64,000 nt of DNA from the NCBI RefSeq assembly GCF_001922585.1, contig NZ_MRBS01000003.1, forward strand, positions 298,231-362,230, read 5' to 3'. The stretch comes from Pantoea sp. 1.19 (GTDB lineage Bacteria; Pseudomonadota; Gammaproteobacteria; Enterobacterales; Enterobacteriaceae). Below the pieces are notes generated by a model. It searched no databases. It was not told the DNA's origin and saw only the letters and a list, made by a program, of their open reading frames with translations. Positions 39,543 to 47,924 of this stretch are shown one piece after another (position 1 is the first letter of the stretch; each line of letters begins with the position of its first letter). The translations under genes were made by a program, and so were the position numbers.

Positions 39543-40589
39543 TTACAGCAGGGGTTTCTCACCGCGCTGCCACCAGCGCAGCAGCAGCCGATCGAGACTG
39601 TTCGCCGCGCTATGCGTGACGCGGTCCACCATTTTTTTACGTCGGACATAGCGCACCGCCGTCACGTCAAAGCGCGCCATCTCGGCAATCAGCAGATCGT
39701 CACTGGTGCTCAGGCTGTCAACCAACCCTTTTTCCAGCGCCTGTCGGCCAAACCAGTGTTCGCCGGTGGCCACCGCCTCGACGTCCAGTGTCGGACGCAT
39801 CTCCTGTACAAACTGTTTGAACAGATGATGGGTCTCATCCAAATCGGCGCGGAACTTAGCGCGCCCCTGCTCGGTATTTTCACCAAACAGGGTAAGCGTT
39901 CGCTTAAAGTCTCCGGCGGTATGCAGCTCAATATCGATGTCATTGCGCTTGAGCAGACGATGGAAGTTAGGAATTTGGGCGACCACGCCGATCGAGCCGA
40001 GGATCGCAAACGGCGCCGAGACAATGCGATCGGCCACGCAGGCCATCATATAACCGCCGCTGGCCGCCACTTTATCCACCGCCACGGTGAGGCGCACGCC
40101 GCGATCCCGCAGCCGCTGTAGCTGAGACGCCGCCAGGCCATAGCCGTGCACCACGCCACCGGGGCTCTCCAGACGCAGCAGCACCTCATCTTCCTGACTG
40201 GCGACCGACAGTACCGCGGTCACCTCTTCGCGCAGCGAACTCACCTCTTCCGCGCCGATGCTACCCTTAAAATCCAGCACGTAGAGGGTCGGACGGCGCG
40301 CCTCCAGGTGGCCATGTTTTGCCTGCAGTCGCGCCGCCTTTTCCTGCTGCTTACGGCGTTTTTTTTGCGTTTTCACATAGGCTTTGCGCGCCGGCGGTGA
40401 CAGCTTCTCCAGCGTCATTGTCTGCTTCATGTCGTCGTAATCGCTGCCAAGCGGGGTCAGTTTTAACTGCCCCACCGCGCCGCGTTTCCGCTGTGCGGTC
40501 TGGCTCACTACCAGCACAACGGCAATCACCGCTGCCACCAGAGTAAGTATTTTTGCTAAAAATAAGCCATATAAAGAGAGTAGTTCCAC
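39543..40589 (-). CDS. sohB: SohB, inner membrane S49-family peptidase
   Basis: Signal-peptide-peptidase-like serine protease of the ClpP/crotonase fold; in E. coli a multicopy suppressor of degP (htrA). The GTG at 40587-40589 is chosen because AAGG lies 8 nt upstream and the N-terminus then aligns with E. coli (MELLSLYGLFLAKI), giving 348 residues (E. coli 349). An N-terminal membrane helix precedes a charged linker. The catalytic Ser is in DKVAASGGYMMACVADRI, and the oxyanion region is LESPGGVVHGYG. It ends WWQRGEKPLL. Confidence 0.95.
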   Translation of the reverse strand: MELLSLYGLFLAKILTLVAAVIAVVLVVSQTAQRKRGAVGQLKLTPLGSDYDDMKQTMTLEKLSPPARKAYVKTQKKRRKQQEKAARLQAKHGHLEARRPTLYVLDFKGSIGAEEVSSLREEVTAVLSVASQEDEVLLRLESPGGVVHGYGLAASQLQRLRDRGVRLTVAVDKVAASGGYMMACVADRIVSAPFAILGSIGVVAQIPNFHRLLKRNDIDIELHTAGDFKRTLTLFGENTEQGRAKFRADLDETHHLFKQFVQEMRPTLDVEAVATGEHWFGRQALEKGLVDSLSTSDDLLIAEMARFDVTAVRYVRRKKMVDRVTHSAANSLDRLLLRWWQRGEKPLL

Positions 40590-40787
40590 ACTTGTCACCT
40601 TACTGTTGCGCGAAATGTCCGGGAAGACAGTGTAACCGACCCGGCGGAAGGCGTCGCCTTTTCCGCGGCGAGCGCGCCGGAGTATGATTGTAATGTTGTG
40701 CTATTTCAGGCATAAAGCAGCCAACCCGAACGGCATCATCGTCCGGTCTGCCGCCGGCGGTAGACCGCGTCCATTAAGGAGCTATCC

Positions 40788-41549
40788 GTGAATGATCATT
40801 TTCCCCCTGATGCGCTGAAAGCGCGCACGCTGCTGGTTACCGGCGCCACCGAGGGTATTGGCCGGGAGGCGGCGCTGACCTACGCCCGCCTCGGCGCCCG
40901 CCTGCTGCTGCTCGGCCGCAACGCCGAAAAGCTGCAGCAGGTTGCCAGCGAGATTGCCGCCGCCCGCGGCGCGCCGGCGCACTGTTTTATTCTGGACATG
41001 GACAGCGCTACGCCCGAACGCTGTCAGCGGCTGGCGCAGGAAATCGCCGCCGTTGCGCCGCAGCTTGATGGCGTGCTGCACAACGCCGGGGTGTTGGGCG
41101 AGGTGGTGCCGATGCGGGAGCAAACCCCGGCGGTCTGGCAGCAGGTGATGCGCGTCAACGTGGACAGCACGTTCTTCCTTACCCAGGCGCTGCTGCCGCT
41201 GCTGCTGGCGGCGCCGCAGGCGTCGCTGGTATTCACCAGCTCCAGCGTCGGCCGCCAGGGGCGCGCCGGCTGGGGGGCCTATGCGGTTTCCAAATTTGCC
41301 ACCGAAGGCATGATGCAGGTGCTGGCCGAGGAGTACCGCGGCAGCGGACTGCGCGTCAACTGCATTAATCCCGGTGGTACCCGCACCGCCATGCGCGCCA
41401 GCGCCTTCCCCGACGAAAATCGCGATCGGCTGAAGACCCCGGCGGAGATCATGGCGCCTTACGTCTGGCTGATGAGCGCAGCCAGCCGCGACGTCCACGG
41501 TCAGAGTATTGATGCCCAACCGGGCCGCAAAGCGGGGCCGGCGGAATAA
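40788..41549 (+). CDS. yciK: YciK, short-chain dehydrogenase/reductase
   Basis: Classical SDR oxidoreductase, 253 residues, starting with GTG (AAGGAG six nt upstream). The NAD(P)-binding glycine motif is VTGATEGIGREAA. The catalytic Ser is in FTSSSVGRQG, and the YxxxK motif is YAVSKFATEGMMQVL. Substrate not established in E. coli. It is divergent from sohB, and its TAA shares its last base with the btuR ATG, the same pairing as in E. coli. Confidence 0.95.
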   Translation: MNDHFPPDALKARTLLVTGATEGIGREAALTYARLGARLLLLGRNAEKLQQVASEIAAARGAPAHCFILDMDSATPERCQRLAQEIAAVAPQLDGVLHNAGVLGEVVPMREQTPAVWQQVMRVNVDSTFFLTQALLPLLLAAPQASLVFTSSSVGRQGRAGWGAYAVSKFATEGMMQVLAEEYRGSGLRVNCINPGGTRTAMRASAFPDENRDRLKTPAEIMAPYVWLMSAASRDVHGQSIDAQPGRKAGPAE

Positions 41550-42142
41550 TGGCTAACGACGATCGTCATCAGCAGCGCCAGCAGCGCTTAAAAGAGCAGG
41601 TGGATGCGCGCATTGCCACCGCCACCGACGCCCGTGGGATCCTGATGGTGTTCACCGGCAACGGTAAAGGGAAAACCACCGCCGCCTTTGGCACCGTGAC
41701 CCGCGCCGTCGGGCACGGTCTGCGCGCCGGCGTGATTCAGTTTATCAAGGGGGAGTGGCCAAACGGCGAGCGTAATCTGCTGGAAAAAGCCGGGGTTGAA
41801 TTTCAGGTCATGGCCACCGGCTTTACCTGGGAGACGCAGAGCCGCGCCACCGACAGCGCCGCCTGTCAGGCCGTCTGGCAGCACGCCGTGCGCATGCTGC
41901 AAGATCCCAGCCTTGACCTGGTGGTGCTGGATGAGCTGACTTACATGGTGAGCTTTGACTATTTGCCGCTGGAGACGGTGCTGACCGCTCTCCGCCAGCG
42001 CCCCGCGCAGCAAACGGTGATCGTCACCGGCCGCGGCTGCCACCGGGAGATCGCGGCGCTGGCCGATACGGTCAGCGAGATGCGCCCGGTGAAACACGCC
42101 TTCGACGCCGGTATTCAGGCCCGGCAGGGTATCGACTGGTAA
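41549..42142 (+). CDS. btuR: Cob(I)yrinic acid a,c-diamide adenosyltransferase
   Basis: ATP:corrinoid adenosyltransferase (BtuR/CobA) that forms adenosylcobalamin from corrinoids and ATP, used in salvage as well as de novo routes. 197 residues (E. coli 196). P-loop GNGKGKTTAAFG, then VIQFIKGEWPNGERNLLE and the C-terminal KHAFDAGIQARQGIDW. Translation is coupled to yciK through a 1-nt overlap. Confidence 0.97.
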   Translation: MANDDRHQQRQQRLKEQVDARIATATDARGILMVFTGNGKGKTTAAFGTVTRAVGHGLRAGVIQFIKGEWPNGERNLLEKAGVEFQVMATGFTWETQSRATDSAACQAVWQHAVRMLQDPSLDLVVLDELTYMVSFDYLPLETVLTALRQRPAQQTVIVTGRGCHREIAALADTVSEMRPVKHAFDAGIQARQGIDW

Positions 42143-42168
42143 AAAAACGGGCATCTTACGATGCCCGT
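42141..42168 (-). terminator. Terminator of rluB (possibly bidirectional)
   Basis: ACGGGCATC and GATGCCCGT with a 4-nt loop. On the minus strand the stem is followed by a continuous T-run (complement of 42141-42147), directly after the rluB stop. In the plus direction only GTGTTA follows. Confidence 0.88.
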
Positions 42169-42173
42169 GTTAC

Positions 42174-43043
42174 TTAACGCTTCTGCGTGCTGCCGCGGCG
42201 CGATCCGCTCACCTGCGTGTGGCGTTTGACCGCGCGGCGAATCTGGTTAGCCTTGGTGCGGCGGCGGTCTTTCTCCACCGGCACTTTACTGACCGTTTCC
42301 GGTGCCAGCCCCACCAGCTCGCGCAGGTAGTTGGTCGGCTCCAGCGTCAGCTCGGTCCAGCCGCCGCGCGGCAGTCCCTTCGGCAGCTGAATATCGCCGT
42401 AGCGCACGCGGATCAGGCGACTAACCTGCACGCCAACCGCTTCCCACAGGCGACGCACTTCGCGGTTTCGCCCTTCGGTCAGCGTGACGTTGTACCACTG
42501 GTTAATGCCTTCGCCGCCGGTGAATTTGATGGTTTTAAACGCCGCCGGGCCATCCTCGAGCTGGACGCCCTTCGCCAGCTGACGCATTTTATCCTCATCC
42601 ACCTGACCAAAAACGCGCACCGCGTATTCGCGCTCCACTTCCCGGCTCGGGTGCATCAGGCGATTCGCCAGCTCACCGTCGGTGGTGAACAGCAGCAGGC
42701 CGCAGGTATTGACGTCCAGTCGTCCCACCGCTATCCAGCGCGCACCGCGCAGTTTGGGTAAGCGATCGAATACCGTCGGGCGCCCTTCCGGATCGTTGCG
42801 GGTGCAGAGCTCGCCTTCGGGCTTGTAGTAGGCCAGCACGCGGCACACTTCGGTAATGGACTCCGTCACCGAGACGAGGTGACCATCAATGCGGATCTTC
42901 AGGGTTTTGTTCGATTCGATGCGATCGCCCAGCGTCGCCAGTTTGCCATCGACGCTGACCCGTCCGGCCGCGATCATGGTCTCGATTTCACGACGCGAGC
43001 CGTGGCCGGCTCGGGCTAACACTTTTTGTAACTTTTCGCTCAT
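42174..43043 (-). CDS. rluB: 23S rRNA pseudouridine(2605) synthase RluB
   Basis: Isomerises U2605 of 23S rRNA. 289 residues from the ATG at 43041-43043 (GAGGAAGCGCC upstream); the longer open frame is leader. An N-terminal S4 RNA-binding domain ([20 protein letters not shown]) is followed by the RsuA-type catalytic domain with Asp in [17 protein letters not shown]. The C-terminal tail is strongly basic ([17 protein letters not shown]). Upstream lies an unusual leader with alternative hairpins. Confidence 0.96.
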   Translation of the reverse strand: MSEKLQKVLARAGHGSRREIETMIAAGRVSVDGKLATLGDRIESNKTLKIRIDGHLVSVTESITEVCRVLAYYKPEGELCTRNDPEGRPTVFDRLPKLRGARWIAVGRLDVNTCGLLLFTTDGELANRLMHPSREVEREYAVRVFGQVDEDKMRQLAKGVQLEDGPAAFKTIKFTGGEGINQWYNVTLTEGRNREVRRLWEAVGVQVSRLIRVRYGDIQLPKGLPRGGWTELTLEPTNYLRELVGLAPETVSKVPVEKDRRRTKANQIRRAVKRHTQVSGSRRGSTQKR

Positions 43044-43087
43044 GGCGCTTCCTCTTGTCGCCTTCCCAGGCGTCTGTGTGTACTGCA

Positions 43088-43128
43088 AAAACAGCAGGCG
43101 CAAAAAGATTCATGCAGCCTGCTGTTTT
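43088..43128 (-). terminator. Terminator-like hairpin in the rluB leader
   Basis: On the minus strand AAAACAGCAGGC (43128-43117) pairs perfectly with GCCTGCTGTTTT (43099-43088), and one more T follows. The loop of 17 nt contains a further GCA/TGC pairing. It ends 44 nt before the rluB ATG, and no promoter-like sequence is seen between the two. It therefore looks like a leader attenuator of rluB, or else the distant terminator of the peptide-binding protein gene upstream. Confidence 0.65.
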
Positions 43129-43158
43129 ATATAACCTTTTATTGCAGTAAGTACGGCA

Positions 43159-43187
43159 GGCGCCGCGATGCTGGCGCCCGCTGTATA
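43159..43187 (-). promoter_or_regulatory. Putative rluB promoter -10 and first leader hairpin
   Basis: On the minus strand TATACA (43187-43182) with TTCGTG 16 nt upstream could be the rluB promoter. It is followed by a GGCGCC/GGCGCC hairpin (43159-43164 with 43073+100, that is 43173-43178) whose downstream flank reads GCCTGC (43161-43156), able to pair with GCAGGC in the 5' arm of the next hairpin. Confidence 0.4.
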
Positions 43188-43274
43188 CCGGCTGCGTATG
43201 GTACACGAATTTTAAACAAATTCATCGTACTCAATGCACCGCGGCGCAACAATCCTTGTGCGGTCCGCCGGAGA

Positions 43275-44897
43275 TCAGCGGGCTTTCACGTACAGGTCGC
43301 GGGTAAAATAGAGCCCCATCGGCGATGACCAGAAACCGCCAATGTCGCTGCGCACCAGCTGGTTGCGCATTGAATAGACGATCGGTATGACCGGCATATC
43401 GTTGCCGATGATATCGCTGGCTTTCTGATACCACGCCTGCGCCCCGGCCGGCGTGGCTGCTTTACCCGCCTCGGCGACCGCCTCGTCAAATGCCTGACTG
43501 CGGTAGCGGGACAGATTCTGTGAGTCACCGGTGCGAAAGGTATTTAAGAACGAGGAGGGTTCGTCATAGTCCGCACCCCAGGTATAGCGCACCACGTCAA
43601 ATTGCCCGCTGTGCATCACATCAACCATGGTTTTCCACTCCTGGTTTTGCAGTTTAACCTGCGCACCCAGCGTCTTCTTCCACATCGAGGCCACGGCAAT
43701 CGCGATACGCTGGTTGTCACCGGCAATGTTATAGAGCAGCGTAAAGCGCAGTGGGTGAGCGGCAGTGAAACCCGCCTCGGCCAGCAGGGCTTTCGCGCGC
43801 GCCGTGCGCGCGTCCTGCGACTCGGCCGCCCACGCCGGTGGACGAAGGTGGATCTCCCCCATGGTCAGCGGCAAGACCGCATCCGCCGGCAGCTGCCCTT
43901 TCGCCGTCACTTTTTGCGCGATGATGTTTTTGTCGATGGCAAGATTCAGCGCCTGGCGCACCCGCACGTCGTTAAACGGCGCCTTTTCGGTATTAAACTG
44001 GTAGTAGAACACTGCCTGAACGGGCGAATTGACCACCTCGTCCGGATGCTGCTGCTGCATCTGCGCATATTGCTCGGCCGGGATCACCGAGGTAATGCCA
44101 ATTTCTCCGCTGCGAAAGCGGTTCACCTCGGCTGCCGCGTCGGCGATAGGCAGGAAAGAGACGCGCTCGATGACCGTTTTGTCGTTGTTCCAGTAGCGCG
44201 GATTCCGCGTTAGGACGATTTTCTCGTTCACCACCCAGTCGTCCAGGCTGTATGCGCCGCTGCTGACCATTTTGCCGGGGCGGGTCCAGCTGTCGCCATA
44301 CTGCCGGACATGCTTTTCACTCACCGGAAACAGCGAAGTATGAGCTACAAACTGCAGGAAATAGCCCACCGGCTGGCTAAGGGTCACCTGCACTGTACTA
44401 TCGTCCAGCGCGGTTACGCCCAGTTTCTCCACGGGCAGCTGACCGTCGATCACGGCCTGCGCATGCTCAAGATGGGCATAATTAACGAACGACGCATAGG
44501 GCGAACCGGTTTTAGGATCGGCCAGCCGCCGCCAGCTGAACACCACGTCGTGCGCGGTGAGCGGTGTACCGTCAGACCACTGCAGATTGGGACGCAAATG
44601 GAACGTCCAGACGCGATTGTCGCGATTGTCCCATGACGCCGCCAGTCCCGGCTGCGGTTTACCCGCACGATCGAGCTGCACCAGACCATCAAACAGATCA
44701 ACAATGATATTGGACGCGTCGTTGGTTTCCACCTTCTGTGGGTCCAGCGTCGACGGCTCTGCACCATTACCGCGCACGATCTCCTGCTGGGCAGCCAGCC
44801 GGGTGCCAGGCGGGACCTCGGCGGCAAACAGCGTGGGGGAGAGAGACAATAACAGCGTGGCGAGCGCCATCCGCGGAGACGTTAATTTCGAGTCCAT
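43275..44897 (-). CDS. OppA/MppA-like periplasmic peptide-binding protein
   Basis: Family 5 solute-binding protein of 540 residues. The ATG at 44895-44897 is preferred to the one two codons upstream because AAAGG is then 6 nt away. The signal peptide is about 25 residues ending LSPTLFAA, and the mature part starts EVPPGTRLA much like MppA. Shared blocks include GAEPSTLDPQKVETNDASNI, IAVASMWKK and VKLQNQEWKTMVD. It resembles both oligopeptide-binding OppA and murein tripeptide-binding MppA; I cannot decide which. No permease or ATPase genes adjoin it, so like MppA it may use the Opp transporter (genes from 61.6 kb). It is not in the E. coli rluB-yciO interval. Confidence 0.88.
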   Translation of the reverse strand: MDSKLTSPRMALATLLLSLSPTLFAAEVPPGTRLAAQQEIVRGNGAEPSTLDPQKVETNDASNIIVDLFDGLVQLDRAGKPQPGLAASWDNRDNRVWTFHLRPNLQWSDGTPLTAHDVVFSWRRLADPKTGSPYASFVNYAHLEHAQAVIDGQLPVEKLGVTALDDSTVQVTLSQPVGYFLQFVAHTSLFPVSEKHVRQYGDSWTRPGKMVSSGAYSLDDWVVNEKIVLTRNPRYWNNDKTVIERVSFLPIADAAAEVNRFRSGEIGITSVIPAEQYAQMQQQHPDEVVNSPVQAVFYYQFNTEKAPFNDVRVRQALNLAIDKNIIAQKVTAKGQLPADAVLPLTMGEIHLRPPAWAAESQDARTARAKALLAEAGFTAAHPLRFTLLYNIAGDNQRIAIAVASMWKKTLGAQVKLQNQEWKTMVDVMHSGQFDVVRYTWGADYDEPSSFLNTFRTGDSQNLSRYRSQAFDEAVAEAGKAATPAGAQAWYQKASDIIGNDMPVIPIVYSMRNQLVRSDIGGFWSSPMGLYFTRDLYVKAR

Positions 44898-45493
44898 CAC
44901 CATCCTTTCATGCTCCTGTCAGTAAACGCGTTAGCGCGAAGCCCTTACATTAGCAAAATTCATACCGGATGATGTGCGTTGGCTCGCAACCCGTCAACGG
45001 CGCGGCGGACGTCCCCTGCGGCTGCGTAAGGCCGCTCACCTCGCCGCGCCAGCCCTTTCGCTGCAGCGCGGAGCGAAACGCCCCCCTCCGGACGCAGTAC
45101 AAGCGTCACCCTGCTGTCTGCCGGACCGGGCCCTCGGCAGCCGGTTATGCTACCTTAGCGGCAATGCGGCCACGGGGCTGGCGATCCATGACAATGGATT
45201 CGGGAAGTTCAGCGCTGATTGGATTTAAGTTATTACAACACCCGGTTTAACCCCTGCGGTTACCCTGATTAATGGCGAACTTCCTCGATGTTTGTATAAT
45301 AGGTACCTGACAAACTAATATCCAAACAACTTAATAACAATTATCAATATAATTCCAAAAAAAATTACCTTTCCTTATCACTTTACCGGTAAGGGCCGCC
45401 TGCGCGTTTTTTCTGCCGGCGCAGTCGATTAATTTTTACACGTCACGCTGTCCTCACCAGGGAATATGCCGACGTGTCCATGAGAATCAACAC
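44898..45493. other. Intergenic region before the trypsin-like lipoprotein gene
   Basis: About 600 nt with no ORF I can support. The left part is G+C-rich like its surroundings. From about 45220 to 45450 the DNA is clearly A+T-rich, with TATAAT at 45295-45300 (no good -35) and long A/T stretches at 45310-45375. The composition shift next to an accessory gene suggests acquired DNA. Confidence 0.5.
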
Positions 45494-46120
45494 ATGTATA
45501 CGAAACACTTCGCGCTGGCGCTGGCGCTGCTATGCCTGACGGGCTGCTCCGTGGGCGAGTATCGCTATAGCCAGCAAGCCATGCACCGCGTGGATATGAA
45601 TTTCACCGGTATTCCCACCCTGTTAGGGATAGGCACTCTCGGCAGCAGTATTCCTGTTACGCCGGAATACAGCCTGACCGCCGCCCACGTGGCTAAATAT
45701 TCCCTGCAGCGGGTTAAAGCCTGGCACCCTGATTGCGATCTGGCGATTATCTGGCACAAAAATGATGCCCGCACGCTGGCAACATTCCGCAATGGCAGCA
45801 TCGGCGATCCCATTACAATGTACGGCTACAGTTTTATTAGCGCAATGCCGGTTGAATCTCGCGGCGTAAACCTGGCCAAAACCCGGATTAATAATCGTTG
45901 GAATTCACGCGACTGCCTCGCCTTTGCCACCAACGCCGGCGCGGTGCAGGGCATGTCCGGCGGAGCGGTGTATAACGCCGATGAGACCATCGGCGGAGTG
46001 ATCGTTGGGTTTAGCGATGAGATTAAAAACTCGCGCAGCGGCAAGGTGATACTGAAGGATGTCTCCCTGTATATCCCCTACGCCAGCTTTGAGGCGTGGC
46101 TAAGGCAGGCCACCTCCTGA
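45494..46120 (+). CDS. Trypsin-like serine protease, predicted lipoprotein
   Basis: 208 residues with a lipoprotein signal (LALLCLTGC, lipidated Cys18; the +2 residue is Ser, so outer membrane sorting is likely). A complete chymotrypsin-fold triad can be read: His65 in LTAAHVAK, Asp82 in DCDLAIIW and Ser155 in VQGMSGGAVYN. Cys81 and Cys141 could form a disulfide. The domain is compact, without PDZ, so it is not DegP/DegS-like. I do not recognise a named family member. It stands alone after an A+T-rich stretch and converges on yciO with only 8 nt between the stops. Target unknown. Confidence 0.8.
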   Translation: MYTKHFALALALLCLTGCSVGEYRYSQQAMHRVDMNFTGIPTLLGIGTLGSSIPVTPEYSLTAAHVAKYSLQRVKAWHPDCDLAIIWHKNDARTLATFRNGSIGDPITMYGYSFISAMPVESRGVNLAKTRINNRWNSRDCLAFATNAGAVQGMSGGAVYNADETIGGVIVGFSDEIKNSRSGKVILKDVSLYIPYASFEAWLRQATS

Positions 46121-46128
46121 CCGCGGCA

Positions 46129-46749
46129 TCAGTCGAAAGGGCGGCGATCCCCGGCCCCTTCGCGGACGACAACCGGGCTCTCTTCGGTTAGATCGATAAC
46201 CGTTGTCGGCTGCTGGCCCAGCGTACCACCGTGGATAATCAAATCCACCTGGCGCCCCAGCGTTTCCTGGATGGCCTCCGGGTCGGATTCGGTGAAGTCG
46301 TTACCCGGCAGCATGAGCGAAGTGGACATCAGCGGCGCATTGATCTCGGCCAGCAGCGCCAGCGCAATCGGATTCGACGGCACGCGCAGCCCGATGGTTT
46401 TTCGTTTGTCATTCATCAGGCGGCGCGGGACTTCTTTGGTGGCCTTCAGAATAAAAGTGTAGCTGCCCGGCGTGTTGTTTTTAATCAGGCGAAACGCGCG
46501 GTTATCAACGTGCGAGTAGGTTGACAGCTCGGAGAGATCGCGACACATCAGGGTAAAATGGTGCGTGTCGTCCAGCTGGCGGATACGGCAAATGCGTGCG
46601 AGGGCATTTTTGTCCTCCAGCTGACAGCCCAGCGCATAGCCGGAATCGGTTGGGTAGACAATCACCGCCCCTTTTGTGAGCAGCTCGGCGGCCTGCTTAA
46701 TCAGGCGCGGCTGCGGATTATCGGGATGGATATAAAAAAACTGGCTCAT
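46129..46749 (-). CDS. yciO: YciO, YrdC/Sua5-family protein
   Basis: RNA-binding YrdC-like domain protein of 206 residues, a paralogue of the threonylcarbamoyl-AMP synthase TsaC. Conserved blocks are VIYPTDSGYALGC, KKPGSYTFILKATKEVPRRL as NNTPGSYTFIL here, and the basic KRKTIGLRVPSNPIA. E. coli YciO has the same length (206). Its ATG overlaps the rnm stop by 4 nt. Confidence 0.95.
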   Translation of the reverse strand: MSQFFYIHPDNPQPRLIKQAAELLTKGAVIVYPTDSGYALGCQLEDKNALARICRIRQLDDTHHFTLMCRDLSELSTYSHVDNRAFRLIKNNTPGSYTFILKATKEVPRRLMNDKRKTIGLRVPSNPIALALLAEINAPLMSTSLMLPGNDFTESDPEAIQETLGRQVDLIIHGGTLGQQPTTVIDLTEESPVVVREGAGDRRPFD

Positions 46750-47654
46750 AAATCACCTCGTTGGCCGTGCGCGTCCGGCGCGGCGCACTGCAGTGCCGGG
46801 TAGCGAGACCAGATGGCCTCAACGCCCTTGGGCAGCCACAGCTTGCGTCCCAACTCGATCCACGGACACGGCATATGAAAGTCGGACCCCTGCGATGCGG
46901 CCAGGTCAAAAGTGTGCGCCAGCGCCGCCAGCTGAGTGCGTTCGTTAGGCGGCTGCTGACACTGGGCCACCTCCAGCGCCTCACCGCCGGCGTCGCTAAA
47001 GCAGGTCAGCAAACGCTTCAGCCATTTTCCGGAAAGCCCATAGCGACCCGGGTGCGCGAGCACCGCGCGCCCACCGGAATGATGAATCGCATCAATAGCT
47101 TGTTCTATTGTACACCACTGCGGCGGCGCGTAGCCGGTTTTCCCGCGCGCCAAATACTGCTTAAACACCTGCGCCATCGTCTCCGCTTTGCCTTCGGCAA
47201 TCAGCCAGCGGGCAAAATGTCCGCGGGTGATGGCGCCGTCCCCCGCCAGCGCCTGCGCGCCGGCCAGCGCGCCCGGCAAACGGGCCTTCTCCAGCCGCCC
47301 GGCGATCGCAACGGCCCGCGCCTGACGCCGCTGCCGCTGTTCAGCCAGCAGCGCACTCATCGCCGGATGCTGCGGATCAAAGCCCAGCCCGACAATATGA
47401 ATTTCGTGATGTTCCCACAGGGTTGAAATCTCCACGCCGGTCATAAGCTGCAGCGGCAACTGCGCGCGTTGAATCGCCGCGCGCGCCGGCGCAATGCCCG
47501 CCACGCTGTCATGATCGGTAATCGCCAGCACGCCAACCCGCATCGCTACCGCGCGCGTCACCAGTTCGGCCGGAGTGAGCAGGCCATCTGAGGCGGTAGT
47601 GTGACTGTGCAGGTCGTACAGAGAGAAGGCGCTGGTTGGCAGGGTGTCGGGCAC
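46746..47654 (-). CDS. rnm: RNase AM (Rnm/YciV/TrpH), PHP-domain 5'-3' exonuclease
   Basis: PHP-domain nuclease that trims 5' ends of rRNAs and hydrolyses 3',5'-nucleotide bisphosphates. The start is a GTG (47652-47654) with CCGGAGT six nt upstream. 302 residues (E. coli 293). The metal-binding PHP motifs are YDLHSHTTASDG, LAITDHDSVAG, GVEISTLWEHHEIHIVG, AVLAHPGRY and SQGSDFHMPCPW. It is divergent from the trp promoter and coupled to yciO. Confidence 0.95.
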   Translation of the reverse strand: MPDTLPTSAFSLYDLHSHTTASDGLLTPAELVTRAVAMRVGVLAITDHDSVAGIAPARAAIQRAQLPLQLMTGVEISTLWEHHEIHIVGLGFDPQHPAMSALLAEQRQRRQARAVAIAGRLEKARLPGALAGAQALAGDGAITRGHFARWLIAEGKAETMAQVFKQYLARGKTGYAPPQWCTIEQAIDAIHHSGGRAVLAHPGRYGLSGKWLKRLLTCFSDAGGEALEVAQCQQPPNERTQLAALAHTFDLAASQGSDFHMPCPWIELGRKLWLPKGVEAIWSRYPALQCAAPDAHGQRGDL

Positions 47655-47724
47655 AAAGACTCCGGCTGATCAGTAGAAATAAAGGCCTATGATAACGAGA
47701 ATTGGCCACCGACGAAAAAGAGTG

Positions 47725-47760
47725 TTGACTTTTTTTTCGTGAACCAGTTAACTAGTACAC
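47725..47760 (+). promoter_or_regulatory. trp promoter and TrpR operator
   Basis: TTGACT (47725-47730), a 17-nt spacer rich in T and TTAACT (47748-47753). The -10 is embedded in GAACCAGTTAACTAGTACAC (47741-47760), which closely matches the E. coli trp operator (GAACTAGTTAACTAGTACGC). Confidence 0.93.
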
Positions 47761-47786
47761 AAGTTCACTCACGAGGTATTTGCATC

Positions 47787-47834
47787 ATGACGATGATTTC
47801 TCAGCATAATACAGGTTGGCGCGCTTCTCCCTGA
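47787..47834 (+). CDS. trpL: trp operon leader peptide with a single Trp codon
   Basis: A 15-codon ORF, MTMISQHNTGWRASP, preceded by GAGG, at the position of trpL. The only TGG in frame is codon 11 (47817-47819). E. coli and most relatives have tandem Trp codons (GWWRTS); here it reads GWRASP. The stop TGA lies in the loop of the predicted 1:2 hairpin. A second in-frame ATG at 47793 could also serve as start. Confidence 0.85.
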   Translation: MTMISQHNTGWRASP

Positions 47835-47901
47835 CGGGCGAAGTGGTGGTGCACATCCAGTCGTGCAGATACCCTGGCCCGCCTCTCGCGGGCTTTTTTT
47901 T
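47824..47901 (+). promoter_or_regulatory. trp attenuator
   Basis: Segments can be assigned. The 1:2 pause hairpin pairs CTTC and CCC (47824-47831) with GGG and GAAG (47836-47843) around a TGAC loop. The 2:3 antiterminator pairs CGGGC (47835-47839) with GCCCG (47877-47881). The 3:4 terminator is GCCCGC (47877-47882), loop CTCTC, GCGGGC (47888-47893) and eight Ts to 47901. The arrangement is that of classical enterobacterial Trp attenuation. Confidence 0.9.
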
Positions 47902-47924
47902 GACGAAATTTTGAGAAGAACATC

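Noticed and set aside
44969-45250. Open frames of 84-93 codons upstream of the trypsin-like gene
   Set aside because: Arg/Pro/Ala-rich translation without recognisable motifs in two competing frames; kept as intergenic.
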